64,000 nucleotides of DNA from Lactobacillus selangorensis (GTDB lineage Bacteria > Bacillota > Bacilli > Lactobacillales > Lactobacillaceae). Below, in pieces: positions 37,501-47,034 of this stretch (the first letter of the stretch is position 1; each line of letters starts with the position of its first letter). A program made the translations under genes and the position numbers. Below the pieces are notes generated by a model, which was not told where the DNA came from, did no database searches, and worked only from the letters and a program-made list of their open reading frames with translations. The stretch covers positions 310,001 through 374,000 of the forward strand of contig NZ_JQAZ01000002.1 of the NCBI RefSeq assembly GCF_001437205.1. The letters are read 5' to 3'.

Positions 37501-37914
37501 TTATTCTTCATTGCTAAAATGCTTTTCCCAAAGCTTTTCATGTGCTTCGTTGGTTTCATAACGGCCAATATGAGTATCAAAGTGAGCGATTTTATACTGC
37601 AGGATCTTCTTTGTATGCTCAAGCGTCTGAATTCGCTGTTCCAAGCTATTAAGCGACTTTTGCAGCAGCTTTTTTTGTGCTTCGCCCGGATGATCTGCGG
37701 ACTTGCTGAGCCGCTCAAATTCAATCATTTCGTCGACAGATAATCCGGCCCGCTTTAAGGATTTCGCCAAATAAAGCCAGTTGAGATCTTCGGTTTGATA
37801 ATCACGATAACCATTTTTATCTCGTTTAACGGGTGGAATGACACCAACACGTTCATAGTATCGAATTGTATCGATTGAAAGTCCCAGTGTTTCAGAAACT
37901 TTTTTAATGTTCAC
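37501..37914 (-). CDS. MerR-family regulator (AdhR-like)
   Basis: A 137-residue regulator with ISETLG-type opening (KKVSETLGLSIDTIRYYER), NGYRDYQTEDLNWLYLAKSL and a C-terminal coiled coil. GTG 37914 has AAGGAAGG 7 bases upstream. It is the last gene of the flavodoxin/NmrA/ALDH operon (30 bases after the ALDH stop), so it probably autoregulates the promoter at 40643. Confidence 0.9.
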   Translation of the reverse strand: MNIKKVSETLGLSIDTIRYYERVGVIPPVKRDKNGYRDYQTEDLNWLYLAKSLKRAGLSVDEMIEFERLSKSADHPGEAQKKLLQKSLNSLEQRIQTLEHTKKILQYKIAHFDTHIGRYETNEAHEKLWEKHFSNEE

Positions 37915-37944
37915 TTGGCAGCCTTCCTTCGATGGATGATTTTT

Positions 37945-39378
37945 TTAATCATTAGTTGGATCTAGTTTGACTAAGCCACCAGTCACATTATTCATATCAG
38001 GTCGGTCAGCTGTAACAACTAATTGTTCGTTGACAAAAGCCATCAAACCGAGCTCACTCATTTCACGACCATAACCAGAGTTTTTTACACCCCCAAATGG
38101 CAATTCTGGTAATGAAGTCATAAACGTATTGACGTAGACCATTCCAGTATTAATTTGAGTAGCCACCTTTTCGCCATGTAAAGGATCACCGCTAAAGACA
38201 ATTCCACCCAACCCATACTGTGAGTTATTTGCTAAATCAATCGCATCTTGTTCAGAATGAACTCGATAAACTTGAGCAACTGGACCAAACATTTCGGTAT
38301 GCATGGCCGGATTATCAGCAGCAATATCAATTAAAATCGTTGGCATAAAGAACTGGCCGGGAAGATCAATTGGCTTATTTCCATAGGCTACTGTTGCTCC
38401 AGCAGCTACTGCTTCATCAACTTGCTTCTGAAGCTTTTCTTTGGCTTTCTTTGTATTCATCGGCGCCAATGTTGTTGCATTATCCATGGGATCACCTGGT
38501 TGAACAGATGCGAAGTTTTTGATCAAATTTTCAAGGAATTCGTCATAGACACTGTCCATCACAATAAATCTCTTTGAGGAGGTGCAGACCTGGCCCGCAT
38601 TATATAAACGTGCCCGCCAAGCAATATTATTCACATCGTCCATATTAGCATCATCTAAAACGATAAATGCATCTTGCCCGCCTAATTCCATGGTACTCTT
38701 TTTCAGGTTTTGGCCAGCTTCTTTAGCAACGGAAGCACCACCGCGTTCAGAGCCCGTTAATGCAATGCCTTGAATACGTGGATCAGCAATAATATCGGCA
38801 ACTTGATCATAACTCATGAATAAATTGGCGATCGATCCTTGTGGAGCACCAGCCTGAATGATCATATCGGCAAAAGTCTGCGCGGACCACGGAATATTGG
38901 CGGCATCACGCAAAATCATTGGATTTCCCGCCATAAAATTAGGTGCAAAAACCCGCATGATCTGATAATAAGGAAAATTCCAGGGTTCAACAGCTAATAC
39001 AACGCCTGTTGATTGTTTATACACTTTAGCTTCACCGTTTGCACGAGTGTGAAGCAAAGTCGGTTCCATCATTTCAGCACCATGATCAGCAAAATAGTCG
39101 GCAATATCGGCACAAAGTTCAACTTCACCTTCGGACTCAGAAATCAATTTTCCCATTTCTAAAGTCATCACTTTTGCCAAATCATACTTGTTGTAACGCA
39201 TATATTTAGCGATACCATGCAAAATAGTTGCACGCGTGCTGATCGGTTTACTTTTCATTTCATGATACAAGCCATCCGCAGTTTCCAACGCTTGCTGGAT
39301 ATCCACATCAGTTGCATCAGCAAATGTTTTTAAAACTTCATTTGTATATGGATTCACGGTTTGTCTTGGCATAATCAT
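37945..39378 (-). CDS. NAD(P)-dependent aldehyde dehydrogenase, succinate-semialdehyde type
   Basis: A 477-residue ALDH of normal length. Cofactor region VEPWNFPYYQIMR, catalytic Glu in MELGGQDAF, catalytic Cys in AGQVCTSSKR and C-terminal LPFGGVKNSGYGRE. The sequence pattern matches the Sad/GabD-like group, which oxidises succinate semialdehyde and other aldehydes to acids. In this operon it would complement carbonyl reduction with aldehyde oxidation. ATG 39378 is 5 bases after GAGAGGG; ATG 39372 is possible. Confidence 0.9.
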   Translation of the reverse strand: MIMPRQTVNPYTNEVLKTFADATDVDIQQALETADGLYHEMKSKPISTRATILHGIAKYMRYNKYDLAKVMTLEMGKLISESEGEVELCADIADYFADHGAEMMEPTLLHTRANGEAKVYKQSTGVVLAVEPWNFPYYQIMRVFAPNFMAGNPMILRDAANIPWSAQTFADMIIQAGAPQGSIANLFMSYDQVADIIADPRIQGIALTGSERGGASVAKEAGQNLKKSTMELGGQDAFIVLDDANMDDVNNIAWRARLYNAGQVCTSSKRFIVMDSVYDEFLENLIKNFASVQPGDPMDNATTLAPMNTKKAKEKLQKQVDEAVAAGATVAYGNKPIDLPGQFFMPTILIDIAADNPAMHTEMFGPVAQVYRVHSEQDAIDLANNSQYGLGGIVFSGDPLHGEKVATQINTGMVYVNTFMTSLPELPFGGVKNSGYGREMSELGLMAFVNEQLVVTADRPDMNNVTGGLVKLDPTND

Positions 39379-39393
39379 TACTTCCCTCTCATT

Positions 39394-40032
39394 TTAGTAA
39401 AAACTAGGCTTGCTCCATTCAGTACCTGGTTCGCCTACCCCTAAACTTTCACGATGATAATCTTCCTTACCATCTAGTAAGTCCGTCACAAATTGGGCAA
39501 CGGCTTCACGGGTAATCTGAGCATCTTTAAAAGGTTCGCCTTTTTTCGAAACTTCGATCTTTGTATTTCCTTCTTGGTTATAAAGCCAAGTGACACGTAA
39601 TAACACATAATCTAAATCACTGGCTTCAAGGATCTTAGCTGATTCAGCTCGATCACTCTGCCAAGTTAAACCGGTGTGCTGACGATACCAAGCTTGAAAA
39701 GGACCCGTAACTTCTTGATAAATATCCGGGATGCTTAAGGCAATCAGACGTTTCACACCTGTTGCATCCATGTCGTCGATCAAGCTCTGCATAATATCAG
39801 GCGTTGCGACATAACTGATGTAAACCATATCGACATCGGATAAGTTTTGTTTGATCTTGTCATTTTCTTCAAATGTGCCATCGACTAAAGTGACACGATC
39901 ACTGGCTTTATCAGCCAAACGAGTGGTCACATTGCGGCCATATAAAACTAAATCAAGATCGCTCTGTGCTAAAACATCATCTGTTACCATGCGGCCGATT
40001 TGACCGGCGGCACCTAAAATCATTGCTTTCAT
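39394..40032 (-). CDS. NAD(P)H-binding NmrA/YwnB-like atypical SDR
   Basis: A 212-residue single-domain Rossmann protein: MILGAAGQIGRMVTDDVL at the N terminus, VDMVYISY and SDLDYVLLRVTWLYN. It lacks the SDR Tyr-x3-Lys pair in the classical place, as expected for NmrA-like proteins that act as quinone/NAD(P)H oxidoreductases or redox sensors. Paralogues: 47035 and 52795. It lies between the flavodoxin and ALDH genes in one operon. Confidence 0.85.
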   Translation of the reverse strand: MKAMILGAAGQIGRMVTDDVLAQSDLDLVLYGRNVTTRLADKASDRVTLVDGTFEENDKIKQNLSDVDMVYISYVATPDIMQSLIDDMDATGVKRLIALSIPDIYQEVTGPFQAWYRQHTGLTWQSDRAESAKILEASDLDYVLLRVTWLYNQEGNTKIEVSKKGEPFKDAQITREAVAQFVTDLLDGKEDYHRESLGVGEPGTEWSKPSFY

Positions 40033-40045
40033 TGTAAAATCTCCT

Positions 40046-40618
40046 TTAATTTAAGTTGTTCTGCTTTAAATACCGCTTCATTGCAGCATTGTTGTCATCA
40101 TAACGGAAGCCGCTTTCGACCGTCACATTCTGATCTTTTTTAGCCATTTTGCGAATATACTTCGTGGAGGCACTGATCGGCGTGCTCATACTGGTCGTAA
40201 AGGGCACGATCGTTTTGCCGCTGAAGTTTTCCTGATCAAACAAAGTGTGAATGATCATCGGCGGTTGTTGCCACCAAGTCGGAAAACCGATATAAATCGT
40301 GTCATATTTGTCCAAATCAGGAATTTTTGTTTTAATGGCTGGATGACGTTTCTTCTTTAGTTGCTGCCGTGCCATTTTAACAGTGCCATCATAATCAGCT
40401 GGGTAGGCCTTCACTGGCTCAATTCGAACTAATTTGGCACCTGTATCCTGCTGTAATTTTTCAGCAGCTTTTTTAGTATTGCCCGAAGTTGAAAAATACA
40501 AGATCAGACTCTTTTTGCTGGTCGCCGCTTGAGCAGTTTCACCCTGACTTTGAAATTGAAGTCCCAATGTCAATAATGCTGCGAAGAAAGCGAGGATCAC
40601 CCCAATTTTTCGTTTCAT
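40046..40618 (-). CDS. Exported flavodoxin
   Basis: A 190-residue protein with a signal peptide (KIGVILAFFAALLTLGL, cleavage likely near AQAA at about 31) and a flavodoxin domain (LILYFSTSGNTKKAAEKL; IYIGFPTWWQQPP). The predicted location is outside the membrane. It may be an electron carrier or quinone reductase. First gene of the operon running to 37501, behind the MerR-type promoter at 40643. Confidence 0.85.
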   Translation of the reverse strand: MKRKIGVILAFFAALLTLGLQFQSQGETAQAATSKKSLILYFSTSGNTKKAAEKLQQDTGAKLVRIEPVKAYPADYDGTVKMARQQLKKKRHPAIKTKIPDLDKYDTIYIGFPTWWQQPPMIIHTLFDQENFSGKTIVPFTTSMSTPISASTKYIRKMAKKDQNVTVESGFRYDDNNAAMKRYLKQNNLN

Positions 40619-40642
40619 TTCATTAGCTCCTCTCTAACGGCT

Positions 40643-40673
40643 ACTCTAAACTCTGGAGTTCACTCCACAGCAA
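40643..40673 (-). promoter_or_regulatory. MerR-type promoter of the flavodoxin-NmrA-ALDH-MerR operon
   Basis: Minus strand: TTGCTG (40673-40668), 19-bp spacer, TAGAGT (40648-40643), with perfect dyad TGGAGT-GA-ACTCCA in the spacer. Confidence 0.85.
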
Positions 40674-40681
40674 TTTTTTTG

Positions 40682-41422
40682 CTATAAAACTTGTTTGGAT
40701 GGTCGAATAATAATTTCATTAAGCGCCGTATCAGCTGGCGCATTGATTGCAAAGGCAATCGTAGCGGCTACACGCTCTGGGCCAATCTCATTTTGAGCAT
40801 AAAAGGCTTTTGCCTCTTTTTTGACACTTTCATCACGGATCGAATCCGTCAATTCAGTGGCGATCGACCCCGGTGAAACAACAGTCACACGAATGTTGCT
40901 GCCAGCAATGGCTTCTTCCTGCCGCAGTGATTCACTGATCGATAAAACGGCCGCCTTTGTGGCTCCATAAACACCATTTTGTGCATTGACGTCATGTCCA
41001 GCTGTTGAAGAAAGATTGATATACTGGCCAGATTTTTGTTCACGCATCACTGCCAAGGAAGCGTTGATTCCATATAGCACACCACGAATGTTGACATCGA
41101 TCATTTGATTCCAATCTGAAACCTGACCTTTGCTCAATTCATCGGTTGGCATGGCGCCAGCATTATTCATCCAAACATCGATCCGGCCATAGGTATCCAA
41201 AGCCGTTTGTGCCAAATTCTTGACTGAATCCAAATTCGCAACATCAGTAATCGCATAAGCGGCTTGACCGCCATTTGCTGTGATTTCTTGAACGATTTGC
41301 TGCAGTTTGCTTTCACGCCGAGCGCCCAAAACAACTTGATCGCCCTGTGAAGCCAATAATTTTGCGGTGGCCTCGCCAATGCCGCTAGAAGCACCCGTGA
41401 TCACAATTACTTTTTTTGTCAT
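40682..41422 (-). CDS. Short-chain dehydrogenase (YdfG-like), tandem copy 2
   Basis: A 246-residue classical SDR: VITGASSGIGEATAKLL, NNAGAMPTDELS, Ser in NLSSTAGHDV and Tyr/Lys in VYGATKAAVLS. It is a tandem duplicate of 41443-42183, with most residues shared including the C-terminal ALNEIIIRPSKQVL. Members reduce hydroxy-acid semialdehydes and similar carbonyls with NADPH. Last gene of a five-gene operon starting at 44941. Confidence 0.9.
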   Translation of the reverse strand: MTKKVIVITGASSGIGEATAKLLASQGDQVVLGARRESKLQQIVQEITANGGQAAYAITDVANLDSVKNLAQTALDTYGRIDVWMNNAGAMPTDELSKGQVSDWNQMIDVNIRGVLYGINASLAVMREQKSGQYINLSSTAGHDVNAQNGVYGATKAAVLSISESLRQEEAIAGSNIRVTVVSPGSIATELTDSIRDESVKKEAKAFYAQNEIGPERVAATIAFAINAPADTALNEIIIRPSKQVL

Positions 41423-41442
41423 ATGAACATACTCCTCTCTTT

Positions 41443-42183
41443 TTACATCACTTGCTTTGCCGGACGAATAATAATTTCATTTAAAGCTGTATCAGCTGGT
41501 GCATTGATCGCAAAGGCGATCGTTTCAGCAATTCGTTCCGGAGCAATTGCAAATTGATCATAAAATTGCTTGGTGCCAGCTTTTGTGGCCTCATCGGTGA
41601 TCGAATCGGTCAATTCGGTAGCAATGGCACCCGGTGAAACAACGGTGACACGAATGTTACTGCCGGCTTGAGCTTCTTCCTGACGAAGCGATTCGCTGAT
41701 TGATAAAACGGCTGCTTTAGTGGCACTATAAACACCACTACCAGGACCAGCAACATGGGCTGCGATCGAAGAAGTATTGATGTATTGGCCTGATTGTTGT
41801 TTGCGCATTGTATCCAAAGAAGCGTTGATACCATACAGAACGCCGCGAATATTAACATCGATCATGCGATCCCAATCTTCAACACGGCCTTGGCTGAATT
41901 CAGATTGGGGCATTAAACCAGCATTATTCATCCAAACATCGATCCGGCCATAGGTATCAAGGGCCTTTTGCGCCAAACCTTTGACTGAACCTAAATTCGA
42001 AACATCAGTCGAAGCATAAGTGGCTTCACCACCGGCAGCAGTGATTGTTTTAACGATTTCTTGTAATTTACTTTCACGCCGAGCCCCTAAAACAATTTGA
42101 TTGCCTTGTGAAGCCAATAATTTTGCGGTTGCTTCACCAATACCACTAGAGGCGCCTGTAATTACGATTACTTTTTTTGTCAT
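41443..42183 (-). CDS. Short-chain dehydrogenase (YdfG-like), tandem copy 1
   Basis: A 246-residue SDR nearly parallel to its neighbour at 40682: VITGASSGIGEATAKLL, NNAGLMPQSEFSQG, VYSATKAAVLS and ALNEIIIRPAKQVM. ATG 42183 with AGGAGG 9 bases upstream is preferred over TTG 42189. The high similarity and 20-base spacing indicate recent tandem duplication. Confidence 0.9.
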   Translation of the reverse strand: MTKKVIVITGASSGIGEATAKLLASQGNQIVLGARRESKLQEIVKTITAAGGEATYASTDVSNLGSVKGLAQKALDTYGRIDVWMNNAGLMPQSEFSQGRVEDWDRMIDVNIRGVLYGINASLDTMRKQQSGQYINTSSIAAHVAGPGSGVYSATKAAVLSISESLRQEEAQAGSNIRVTVVSPGAIATELTDSITDEATKAGTKQFYDQFAIAPERIAETIAFAINAPADTALNEIIIRPAKQVM

Positions 42184-42204
42184 TTTCAATTTCCTCCTAA
42201 TTGT

Positions 42205-43167
42205 TTAGAAATAACTTTCATCAATTGTCATTTGATTCAAAGCGTCATTGATTCGCTTTTCTTCATCTTTTGTTAAAACGATCTCGGCAGCGCCGTAATT
42301 TTCGATCAGACGCTTTTCTTTGGTCGTCCCTGGAATTGGAACGATAAAATCGCGTTGGGCTAATTCCCAAGCTAAAACAATCTGAGCCGATGTTGCTCCT
42401 TTTGAAGCCGCAATTTCAGCTAATAAATCCAACACAGCTTGATTTTTAGCCATCGCTTCTGGACTGAAACGGCCCATTGACTGGCGGACATCACTCTTAT
42501 CATATTTAGTTTGCTGTGAATATTTACCACTTAAAAAGCCATTGCCTAAGGGACTATAAGCGACAAAACCAATTCCTAATTCTTCGCATAATGCAAAGAT
42601 CTCTTTTTCAGGTTCGCGGTAAACCATTGAATATTGATTTTCTAAGGCCGTCACTGGACTGACAGCATTGGCACGGCGAATATAATCGACTGGTGCATTA
42701 GAAAGGCCCCAATACCGAATTTTGCCGGCCTTGATCAATTCATTCATCACGTCAGCCACAGCTTCTGGCTCGACATTTGGATCAACACGATGCTGATAAT
42801 ACAGATCAATATGGTCAGTTTGTAAACGAGTCAACGATTCGTCGACTTGTTTGCGAATTGAATCCGGACGGCTATCTAAAATCAATTCAGGCTGACCATT
42901 CACAAATTTTTGACCGGTAATCCCGAATTTTGTTGCAATAACGGCTTGATCGCGGCGATCTTTAACAGCCTCACCGAGCACTTTTTCGTTACCTTCTCCA
43001 TAAATCACGGCGGTGTCAAAGAAATTACCACCTAGGTCTAGTGATTTTTGAATCAGATTAACTGCTTTTTGCCGATCTAAGGGTTCCCCATAAGCATGAT
43101 CCATGCCCATCAACCCTAAACCGATTTCTGACACTTTCAACTTATTTCCTAAAACGCGCTTTTTCAT
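42205..43167 (-). CDS. Aldo/keto reductase (AKR13/YajO-like)
   Basis: A 320-residue AKR of a different subgroup from its neighbours: VSEIGLGLMGMDHAYG, FFDTAVIYGEGNE, ATKFG lysine, IDLYYQHRVDP His and WGLSN. The C terminus SYF and IPGTTKEKRL fit the AKR13/IolS-like group, acting on various aldehydes. ATG 43167 has GGAGG 8 bases upstream. Middle gene of the 44941-40682 operon. Confidence 0.9.
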   Translation of the reverse strand: MKKRVLGNKLKVSEIGLGLMGMDHAYGEPLDRQKAVNLIQKSLDLGGNFFDTAVIYGEGNEKVLGEAVKDRRDQAVIATKFGITGQKFVNGQPELILDSRPDSIRKQVDESLTRLQTDHIDLYYQHRVDPNVEPEAVADVMNELIKAGKIRYWGLSNAPVDYIRRANAVSPVTALENQYSMVYREPEKEIFALCEELGIGFVAYSPLGNGFLSGKYSQQTKYDKSDVRQSMGRFSPEAMAKNQAVLDLLAEIAASKGATSAQIVLAWELAQRDFIVPIPGTTKEKRLIENYGAAEIVLTKDEEKRINDALNQMTIDESYF

Positions 43168-43181
43168 TGAAATAACCTCCA

Positions 43182-44054
43182 TTAATCATCTGCATGAACA
43201 TCATAGGCAGATAGCAACATTTCTTCATTACCTGGAGCATCTGGATCATAGGTTCCCTTCCCTGTATCAAGTGCACGGATCTGAGCCATTTCTGAATCAG
43301 TTAATTTAAAATCAAAGATATCAAGATTACTCTTGATCCGAGCTGGATGAACCGACTTTGGAAAGACGATAATTCCTTCTTGATTTTCAAACCGTAAGAT
43401 CACCTGTCCAGCATCTTTTTGATACTTCTTAGCAAGATCCTGAATAATGGGTTCTGCAAAAAGATCTTGGTTTCCCTGACCAAGTGGTGCCCAAGCTTCT
43501 AACTTCACATCATCGGCCGCCAATAACTTGCGTAAATCCTTCTGTTGAAAATAAGGATTGAATTGAACTTGATCAACAGATGGTGTTGTTTCAAACTGCG
43601 GAATATATTCTTGCCAATATTTCGGTGTCATATTTGAAACACCAATTGATCTGATTTTGCCGGCCTTCTTGGCTTCTTCTAGAGCTTTCCATGCGCCGAC
43701 GACATCTCCGTATGGCTGGTGCAACAAATATAGATCTAAATAATTAAGTCCCATCACTTGCAGCGAGCGATCGATCCCTTTTTTAGCCGCCTCGTAGCCG
43801 TAATCCTGTAACCATAACTTGCTAGTCACCCAAATTTGATCCCGTGGAATACCACTTTCGCGAACTGCTTGACCTACCTCAGCTTCATTCATATAAACAG
43901 CCGCTGTATCAAGATGACGATAACCGACTGATAAAGCATCGCTAACAGCTCGATAGGTTGTGCCGTCATTTGGAATCAAATAAGTTCCAAATCCGATCGC
44001 TGGAATTTCAGTGCCATCATTCAATTTAAATTTTGGTGTATTGACGTTTGTCAT
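43182..44054 (-). CDS. Aldo/keto reductase
   Basis: A 290-residue AKR: IGFGTYLIPNDGTTYRAV, LDTAAVYMNE, TSKLW, YLLHQPYG with active-site His, QVQFNPYF. Paralogue of 47700-48557, sharing LDTGKGT(Y/F)DP and MTPKYW/MNPNLW-type segments. Start 44054 follows AAGGAG. Second gene of the operon, probably reducing aldehydes with NADPH. Confidence 0.9.
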   Translation of the reverse strand: MTNVNTPKFKLNDGTEIPAIGFGTYLIPNDGTTYRAVSDALSVGYRHLDTAAVYMNEAEVGQAVRESGIPRDQIWVTSKLWLQDYGYEAAKKGIDRSLQVMGLNYLDLYLLHQPYGDVVGAWKALEEAKKAGKIRSIGVSNMTPKYWQEYIPQFETTPSVDQVQFNPYFQQKDLRKLLAADDVKLEAWAPLGQGNQDLFAEPIIQDLAKKYQKDAGQVILRFENQEGIIVFPKSVHPARIKSNLDIFDFKLTDSEMAQIRALDTGKGTYDPDAPGNEEMLLSAYDVHADD

Positions 44055-44071
44055 TTTTAAGACGCTCCTTT

Positions 44072-44941
44072 TTATTGTTGTGTTTGTTTTAAACTTGTTC
44101 CAAAAATTTGTTCAATTGCAACGGGATCACGATGATCGAAAAATTGGCTTTCCCCTTTATCTAATGTCGCAATTTGCTCCATATCATCAGCCGTTAATTC
44201 AAAATCAAAAACATCGATATTTTCAGCCATCCGTTTTTGATGAACCGATTTAGGAATGACAGTAATGCCACGTTGCAATAACCACCGTAAGATTACTTGA
44301 CCGGCTGATTTACCATACTTTTGTCCGATTGCAACCAATGCCTCATTCTTGAAGATGCCATGTTTGCCTTCTGCGAATGGTGCCCATGCCTCAACCCGCA
44401 CATCTTCAGCTTGGTTAAAATCAACCTCACCAGTTTGCTGGAACCACGGATTGACTTCGATTTGATTAACAGCTGGTTTAATAGAAGTCGATAATTCAAG
44501 ATTTTTTAACTGATCTTCATAAAAGTTAGATACCCCGATGGCACGAATTTTGCCAGCTTGGCGCGCTTCTTCTAAAGCGCGCCAAGCTCCGACGACATCT
44601 CCATAAGGTTGATGTAAGAGGTAAAGGTCCATATAATCCAAACCCAAACGCTGTAACGAAGCATCAATGCCCTCTTTAGCACGTTCATAAGTAAAATCTG
44701 AGACCCATAACTTAGAGGTCACGAAAATATCCTCGCGCCGAATATTGCTTTCCTGGATTGCCTGACCAACTGCCTCTTCATTTTGATAAGCTGTTGCAGT
44801 ATCGATCATTCGATAACCAGTTTGTAAGGCTTCCGAAACAGCTGTCTTGGCATCTATTAAATTATGAATTTGAAAAACACCAAATCCTAATGCTGGCATC
44901 TCAACCCCATTATTTAATGGGATCATTGGAACATCTGTCAT
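44072..44941 (-). CDS. Aldo/keto reductase
   Basis: A 289-residue AKR: GFGVFQIHNLIDAK, MIDTATAYQNE, TSKLW, YLLHQPYGDVVGAW, NQIEVNPWF. Paralogue of 36580-37422. Start 44941 follows GAAGGAG. First gene of the minus-strand operon 44941-40682, divergent from the LysR pseudogene and behind a LysR-type promoter. Confidence 0.9.
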   Translation of the reverse strand: MTDVPMIPLNNGVEMPALGFGVFQIHNLIDAKTAVSEALQTGYRMIDTATAYQNEEAVGQAIQESNIRREDIFVTSKLWVSDFTYERAKEGIDASLQRLGLDYMDLYLLHQPYGDVVGAWRALEEARQAGKIRAIGVSNFYEDQLKNLELSTSIKPAVNQIEVNPWFQQTGEVDFNQAEDVRVEAWAPFAEGKHGIFKNEALVAIGQKYGKSAGQVILRWLLQRGITVIPKSVHQKRMAENIDVFDFELTADDMEQIATLDKGESQFFDHRDPVAIEQIFGTSLKQTQQ

Positions 44942-44987
44942 TTTTAATAATCTCCTTCATTTGCTTCGTTCACTTGATGATGGGTTC

Positions 44988-45056
44988 ATTATGCAACCGA
45001 TCCTGACATTTGAAAATTACTGGTTGAGAATGGTAGCATACGAGTAGCGTATGCTA
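44988..45056 (-). promoter_or_regulatory. LysR-type divergent promoter/operator
   Basis: Minus strand: TTTTCA (45016-45011), 17-bp spacer, CATAAT (44993-44988). Upstream is a perfect 9-bp inverted repeat TAGCATACG-N5-CGTATGCTA (45034-45056), just before the LysR start, the classic place for a LysR activation/autorepression site. Confidence 0.8.
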
Positions 45057-45069
45057 AGGAGGAAACATC

Positions 45070-45952
45070 ATGCTCGATAACTACTTACTCGAAGAATTAG
45101 CAACTTTTGCCGAGTGCAAAACATTAGCAAAAACCGCAGAAAAACTCCATATGACCCAGCCTTCCATTACTCGCGGCACAAAAAAATTAGAAGAAGAACT
45201 CGGTGTGCAACTATTTGAGCGCTATCCAAACCACATTACTTTGACTAAAACTGGCGAATTGGCCGCCCAAGTTGCCGCCCACATTATCAAGGTCAACCAA
45301 GAGGGCATTGAAAAGATCCGTAATTTTGACCAAAGTCAACACTCGATTCAGTTAGGCGTAACAATTCCTGGACCGCGAATTTTATTGCAGCACTTAAAAG
45401 TAGAATTTCCTGACAATGTTCATTTGAATCCTGAACTTTTATCCGAAGATTCAATTACTTCACTATTAGAAAAAAATGAATATACATTGATTTTTTCTGA
45501 TCAAGAAATCTTTACAGATCAGGTTGAATCACGCTATCTGGGTGATGAAACGATGTCTGTTCATTTAAATCAATTTATGTACCTTGCCAGTCAATCATCA
45601 GTTGCCTTCAAAGATCTGAAAGGGCTTAGTTTTCTTGTTCTTTCATGTCGGTCCTTGGAACGCAATCACACAAAATGCAATTCCAGATGCAAAATTTCTT
45701 TATCAAAATGAAGATGAGACCTTCTCCGAACTCACTAAATTTTCTGATTTTCCGTTTTTTAGTACGAATTTAGCTAGATTGGATCCCCTCTATCAGGATT
45801 ATTTACAAATGGAAGATAGTCGCGTAATTGTTCCGATCTCAGACGACAGTGCTCATATGCCCGTCTATGCAAATTATTTGATCAGTCAAAAACGAATTGT
45901 AAAACCTGTCATTGAAACACTCGTTAAAGAATGGCCAACTGAGCAAAAATAA
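45070..45952 (+). pseudogene. LysR-family regulator, frameshifted
   Basis: Frame 1 from ATG 45070 (AAGGAGG upstream) has the helix-turn-helix LAKTAEKLHMTQPSITRGTKK and reads to LSFLVLS. The next frame then resumes HVGPWNAITQNAIPDAKFLY to the end. The paralogue at 13561 shows the expected LSFLVLADIGPWN. The net change is +1 (or -2) in the TTTC at about 45643. DNA-binding and most of the effector domain precede the break. It may still bind DNA but would lack about 100 C-terminal residues. Confidence 0.85.
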
Positions 45953-45963
45953 AGGGGTTTCAC

Positions 45964-45994
45964 TTGCTATGGAGTGAAGACGAGGGTTTATAGT
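45964..45994 (+). promoter_or_regulatory. MerR-type promoter of the 46030 hydrolase
   Basis: TTGCTA (45964-45969), 19-bp spacer containing ATGGAGTGAAGACGAG, TATAGT (45989-45994). Confidence 0.85.
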
Positions 45995-46029
45995 AGTTTT
46001 GTAATTAAAATCGTTAGGGAGGTTTTTTG

Positions 46030-46902
46030 ATGCAAGAACAAAAGGTTGTTTTTATGAATAAAGACTTGAACCTACGTTTAGCTGGGATCCTTCGTTTGCC
46101 AGCAGAGTTTAATTTAAGTAACAATTATCCAGCCATTGTTGTTACTGGCCCGATGCTTTCCGTTAAGGAACAAGCACAGAGTGTTTATGCCAAACATCTG
46201 ACTGAATTAGGCTATGTGACCCTTGTATTCGATGGCTCTTATTATGGCGAAAGTGAAGGAACTCCTCGTCAGCAGGAATTACCAGATATTAAAGAATCCG
46301 ACAATGAAAGTGCCGTTGATTTCTTAACGAGCTTACCTTATGTTGACAATGACCGAATTGGTGGACTCGGAATTTGTGGATCTGGCTCATATATGTCCGT
46401 TTCTGGGGTTAAGGAACCTCGTTTCAAGGCAATTGCCGCAGTTGTGCCAGCCATTTCTGATATTTCCAAATCACCGATGATGTCCTTCTTCAAGCCAGAA
46501 GATGAAGTCAAAGCTGATAAAGAAGCTTATGAAAATGGGACTGGTGAGTTGAAGTATCTCAACTTCATGCCTAGATCATTCGACGAAGGGGCTGCTTATT
46601 ATTACACGAAGCGCGGCACAAATCCGCGCTGGAGCAATCAAGTTGTTGCATGGAGCCAGCTTGAGTTAGCTAAATATAACGTTCCAAATATTATGAAGGA
46701 TATGAAGAAACCTTATTTGGTGATTACTGCTGAAAATGCTTGGAGTAAAGATTCTTCAACTGAGGATTACAATGCTGTCCCTGGCGATAACAAAGAGATG
46801 CATGTCATTCCAGAAGCTGGTCATTTTGATATGTATGATCTAGCACCTTATGTGAAAGAAGCCTTTGATTACATCAAGCCATTCTTTGCTAAAAATCTCT
46901 AA
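46030..46902 (+). CDS. Alpha/beta hydrolase (YcjY/DLH-like)
   Basis: A 290-residue hydrolase. GGLGICGSGSYMS near residue 115 takes the place of the nucleophile elbow, which normally reads G-x-C/S-x-G-G: ICGSGS carries Cys, as in dienelactone-hydrolase-like YcjY proteins. AGHFDMYD near the end supplies the His. It is preceded by a MerR-type promoter and ends in its own terminator. ATG 46030 is 7 bases after AGGGAGG. The substrate, probably a small ester or lactone, is unknown. Confidence 0.8.
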   Translation: MQEQKVVFMNKDLNLRLAGILRLPAEFNLSNNYPAIVVTGPMLSVKEQAQSVYAKHLTELGYVTLVFDGSYYGESEGTPRQQELPDIKESDNESAVDFLTSLPYVDNDRIGGLGICGSGSYMSVSGVKEPRFKAIAAVVPAISDISKSPMMSFFKPEDEVKADKEAYENGTGELKYLNFMPRSFDEGAAYYYTKRGTNPRWSNQVVAWSQLELAKYNVPNIMKDMKKPYLVITAENAWSKDSSTEDYNAVPGDNKEMHVIPEAGHFDMYDLAPYVKEAFDYIKPFFAKNL

Positions 46903-46913
46903 TATTGAACGTC

Positions 46914-46948
46914 AAAAAGGAAACGATAGAAATGATCGCTTCCTTTTT
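46914..46948 (+). terminator. Terminator after hydrolase
   Basis: AAAAAGGAA...TTCCTTTTT stem with an inner CGAT/ATCG. Confidence 0.8.
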
Positions 46949-46972
46949 CATTTACTTTAAAATGCCTCCTAC

Positions 46973-47003
46973 TTGCTATGGAGTTAAGACAAGGGTCTAT
47001 GAT
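46973..47003 (+). promoter_or_regulatory. MerR-type promoter of the 47035 operon
   Basis: TTGCTA (46973-46978), 19-bp spacer with CTTG...CAAG half-sites, TATGAT (46998-47003). It decides the start of the next gene, because an upstream in-frame start at 46978 would lie inside the promoter. Confidence 0.85.
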
Positions 47004-47034
47004 GAATGAAAATCTAGAAAGCAGGCATAATGAC

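Noticed and set aside
46978-47034. Upstream start for the NmrA-like protein at 47035
   Set aside because: It would place the start codon within the MerR-type promoter, before the expected transcription start.
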